Below, piece by piece: positions 63,179 to 64,000 of a stretch of 64,000 nt of DNA. Origin of the DNA: Agelas oroides (lineage: Eukaryota; Porifera; Demospongiae; Agelasida; Agelasidae); assembly GCA_949130485.1 (NCBI GenBank), contig OX422183.1, forward strand, positions 27,216,316-27,280,315, written 5' to 3'. Under the pieces are notes generated by a model that was not told the DNA's origin, did no database searches, and was given only the letters and a program-made list of their open reading frames with translations. Every line of letters starts with the position of its first letter. Positions within the stretch are counted from its first letter, which is position 1. The translations under genes and the position numbers were made by a program.

Positions 63179-63250
63179 GTGTGTTACATATGTGTGCGTG
63201 TGTAGATGTTGTTGAATTTCATATTAACAGTGTATAGTACCATTAAGTTA

Positions 63251-63832
63251 ATAACCCTTTAACCCCGATAGCGCCCGTATGCGCCCGAGTTAGCTTCTGG
63301 CTATTTATCGCCACAGCTGCGCGTTTTTGAGTTAGTACATAGTTATTATAGGCCACAGGAAGTCAATCGAAGCATAATTAGCCGGGGTGTCCCATAGGGA
63401 CTTTCCCCGGAAATCGCGTTCGAAGTTTGCCTGCCGATCATGTTGAACTTAGTATTGTCACAGAACAGCTTGTATCCCACGGGAAACTGGTATTACAGAA
63501 TTGTTTCTAGCTTATCATCTAAACAACAATGAAAACGTACCTTCGCTGGAAGTTTGGCCACGGATTTCCAGTCATTTCCATTGGATAGCAAGTACCCGCA
63601 CTTCATCCGTTGTAGCTTACTCGAACTTCACTGTCAACTCCTATGACTACTTCCTGAGTAAAGCAGGTTTGTTTTTGATTAAGCTAAGCCTAAATACCAA
63701 CTTCTGAACTCAACTAGTTTACAAGATATAACGCTATGAATGATCATGATACAAAATCGCCATTTTTTCACTATCTTGTCTCGTGGCTACGAGATTGATT
63801 TCTGTGCATGCGTGTTGGGGGTAAAGGGTTAA
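63251..63832. mobile_element. TTAACCCTTT MITE, copy E (piggyBac-like)
   Basis: Left end ATAACCCTTTAACCCC (one base off TTAA), right end GGGGGTAAAGGGTTAA. The right 260 bp match copy C at 15900-16151. Non-coding; contains GTAGCTTACTCGAACTTCAC and ACAAGATATAACGCTATGAA. Confidence 0.75.
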
Positions 63833-63880
63833 TAAGTGACTGTGCAATAAAGTCTGTCTTTAGTCCTTTCATTCTCGTGT

Positions 63881-63955
63881 GGCAGTCCCGTGTAGAAATC
63901 GAAAGTTTTTCCGTCACGTATTTTGATCGCATCGCTGTGTTTGAACCGCCGTATC
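63881..63955. repeat. Dispersed repeat shared with 45331-45405
   Basis: Second copy of the GTGGCAGTCCCG ... CATCGCTGTGTTTGAA unit. Here it runs straight into CTTCCGTTAAGGG-type MITE sequence (63958-64000), cut by the window edge. Confidence 0.65.
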
Positions 63956-64000
63956 ACTGAAATTCCGTTAAGGGCGGGGCTCATATGTGCTTCGTAGATG

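Noticed and set aside
60890..61574. Long His-Thr and Cys-Val frames across the CA repeat
   Set aside because: Microsatellite artefacts; only the part from 61380 to 61511 in one plus frame is HTT coding.
9902..63178. Assignment of the HEAT-like exons to STK36/Fused or another ARM-repeat protein
   Set aside because: At least ten exons match HTT in order with diagnostic blocks such as KCDGVMASG and [12 protein letters not shown]. No kinase or other domain appears.
1..64000. tRNA, rRNA, CRISPR or bacterial operon structure
   Set aside because: No tRNA-like B box with a matching cloverleaf, no rRNA, no regularly spaced spacer array. Spliced exons and transposon types are eukaryotic.

Overview
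The window is eukaryotic and animal, most probably a demosponge. Coding exons are short, interrupted by GT-AG introns and consistent in phase. The one large intact gene is a secreted beta-helix plus multi-TM protein of a type I associate, from memory, with expanded sponge families. Everything between genes is built from eukaryotic transposons. The species call is inference; the sequence itself does not name it.

The backbone is one plus-strand gene, a huntingtin (HTT) orthologue. I could place 18 exons from 9902 to 63178 (2640 nt, 880 codons). All intron phases agree, there is no in-frame stop, and the colinear match runs over roughly human HTT residues 650-1500 (from memory). The first and last exons, including any N-terminal glutamine tract, lie outside the window. 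Exons 1-7 (9.9-14.8 kb) and 8-12 (45.2-48.3 kb) are separated by a 30.4 kb intron. Exons 12 and 13 are separated by a 12.4 kb intron. Exons 13-18 close the window (60.7-63.2 kb).

Both giant introns are transposon graveyards with other genes inside. The 30.4 kb intron holds a CR1/L2-like LINE fragment, a decayed RecQ-type helicase gene carrying a perfect inverted duplication, and two decayed copies of one DDE transposase family. It also holds a Ty3/gypsy-type element whose integrase precedes its reverse transcriptase (Gmr1-like order), a second gypsy element lacking its integrase, fragments of an OB-fold-like family, a 1.76 kb long-inverted-repeat element, a BED-finger exon, and a small unrecognised three-exon gene on the minus strand (33298-33849). 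The 12.4 kb intron holds a Crypton-like (DUF3504-type) recombinase gene whose middle third is inverted, a 1.25 kb element with 9-bp target duplications, and the intact single-exon 1212-codon beta-helix/TM gene (55426-59064, same strand as HTT).

The first 9.9 kb carry another Crypton-like fragment, a decayed intron-bearing piggyBac transposase gene, a YW-DPE-KR tandem-repeat protein and many small inverted-repeat elements. Several MITE families can be defined from the sequence: TTAACCCTTT elements (piggyBac-like TTAA sites), TAGCCTCG elements and others with 9-bp duplications, and TA-flanked elements. I saw no tRNA, rRNA or CRISPR array.
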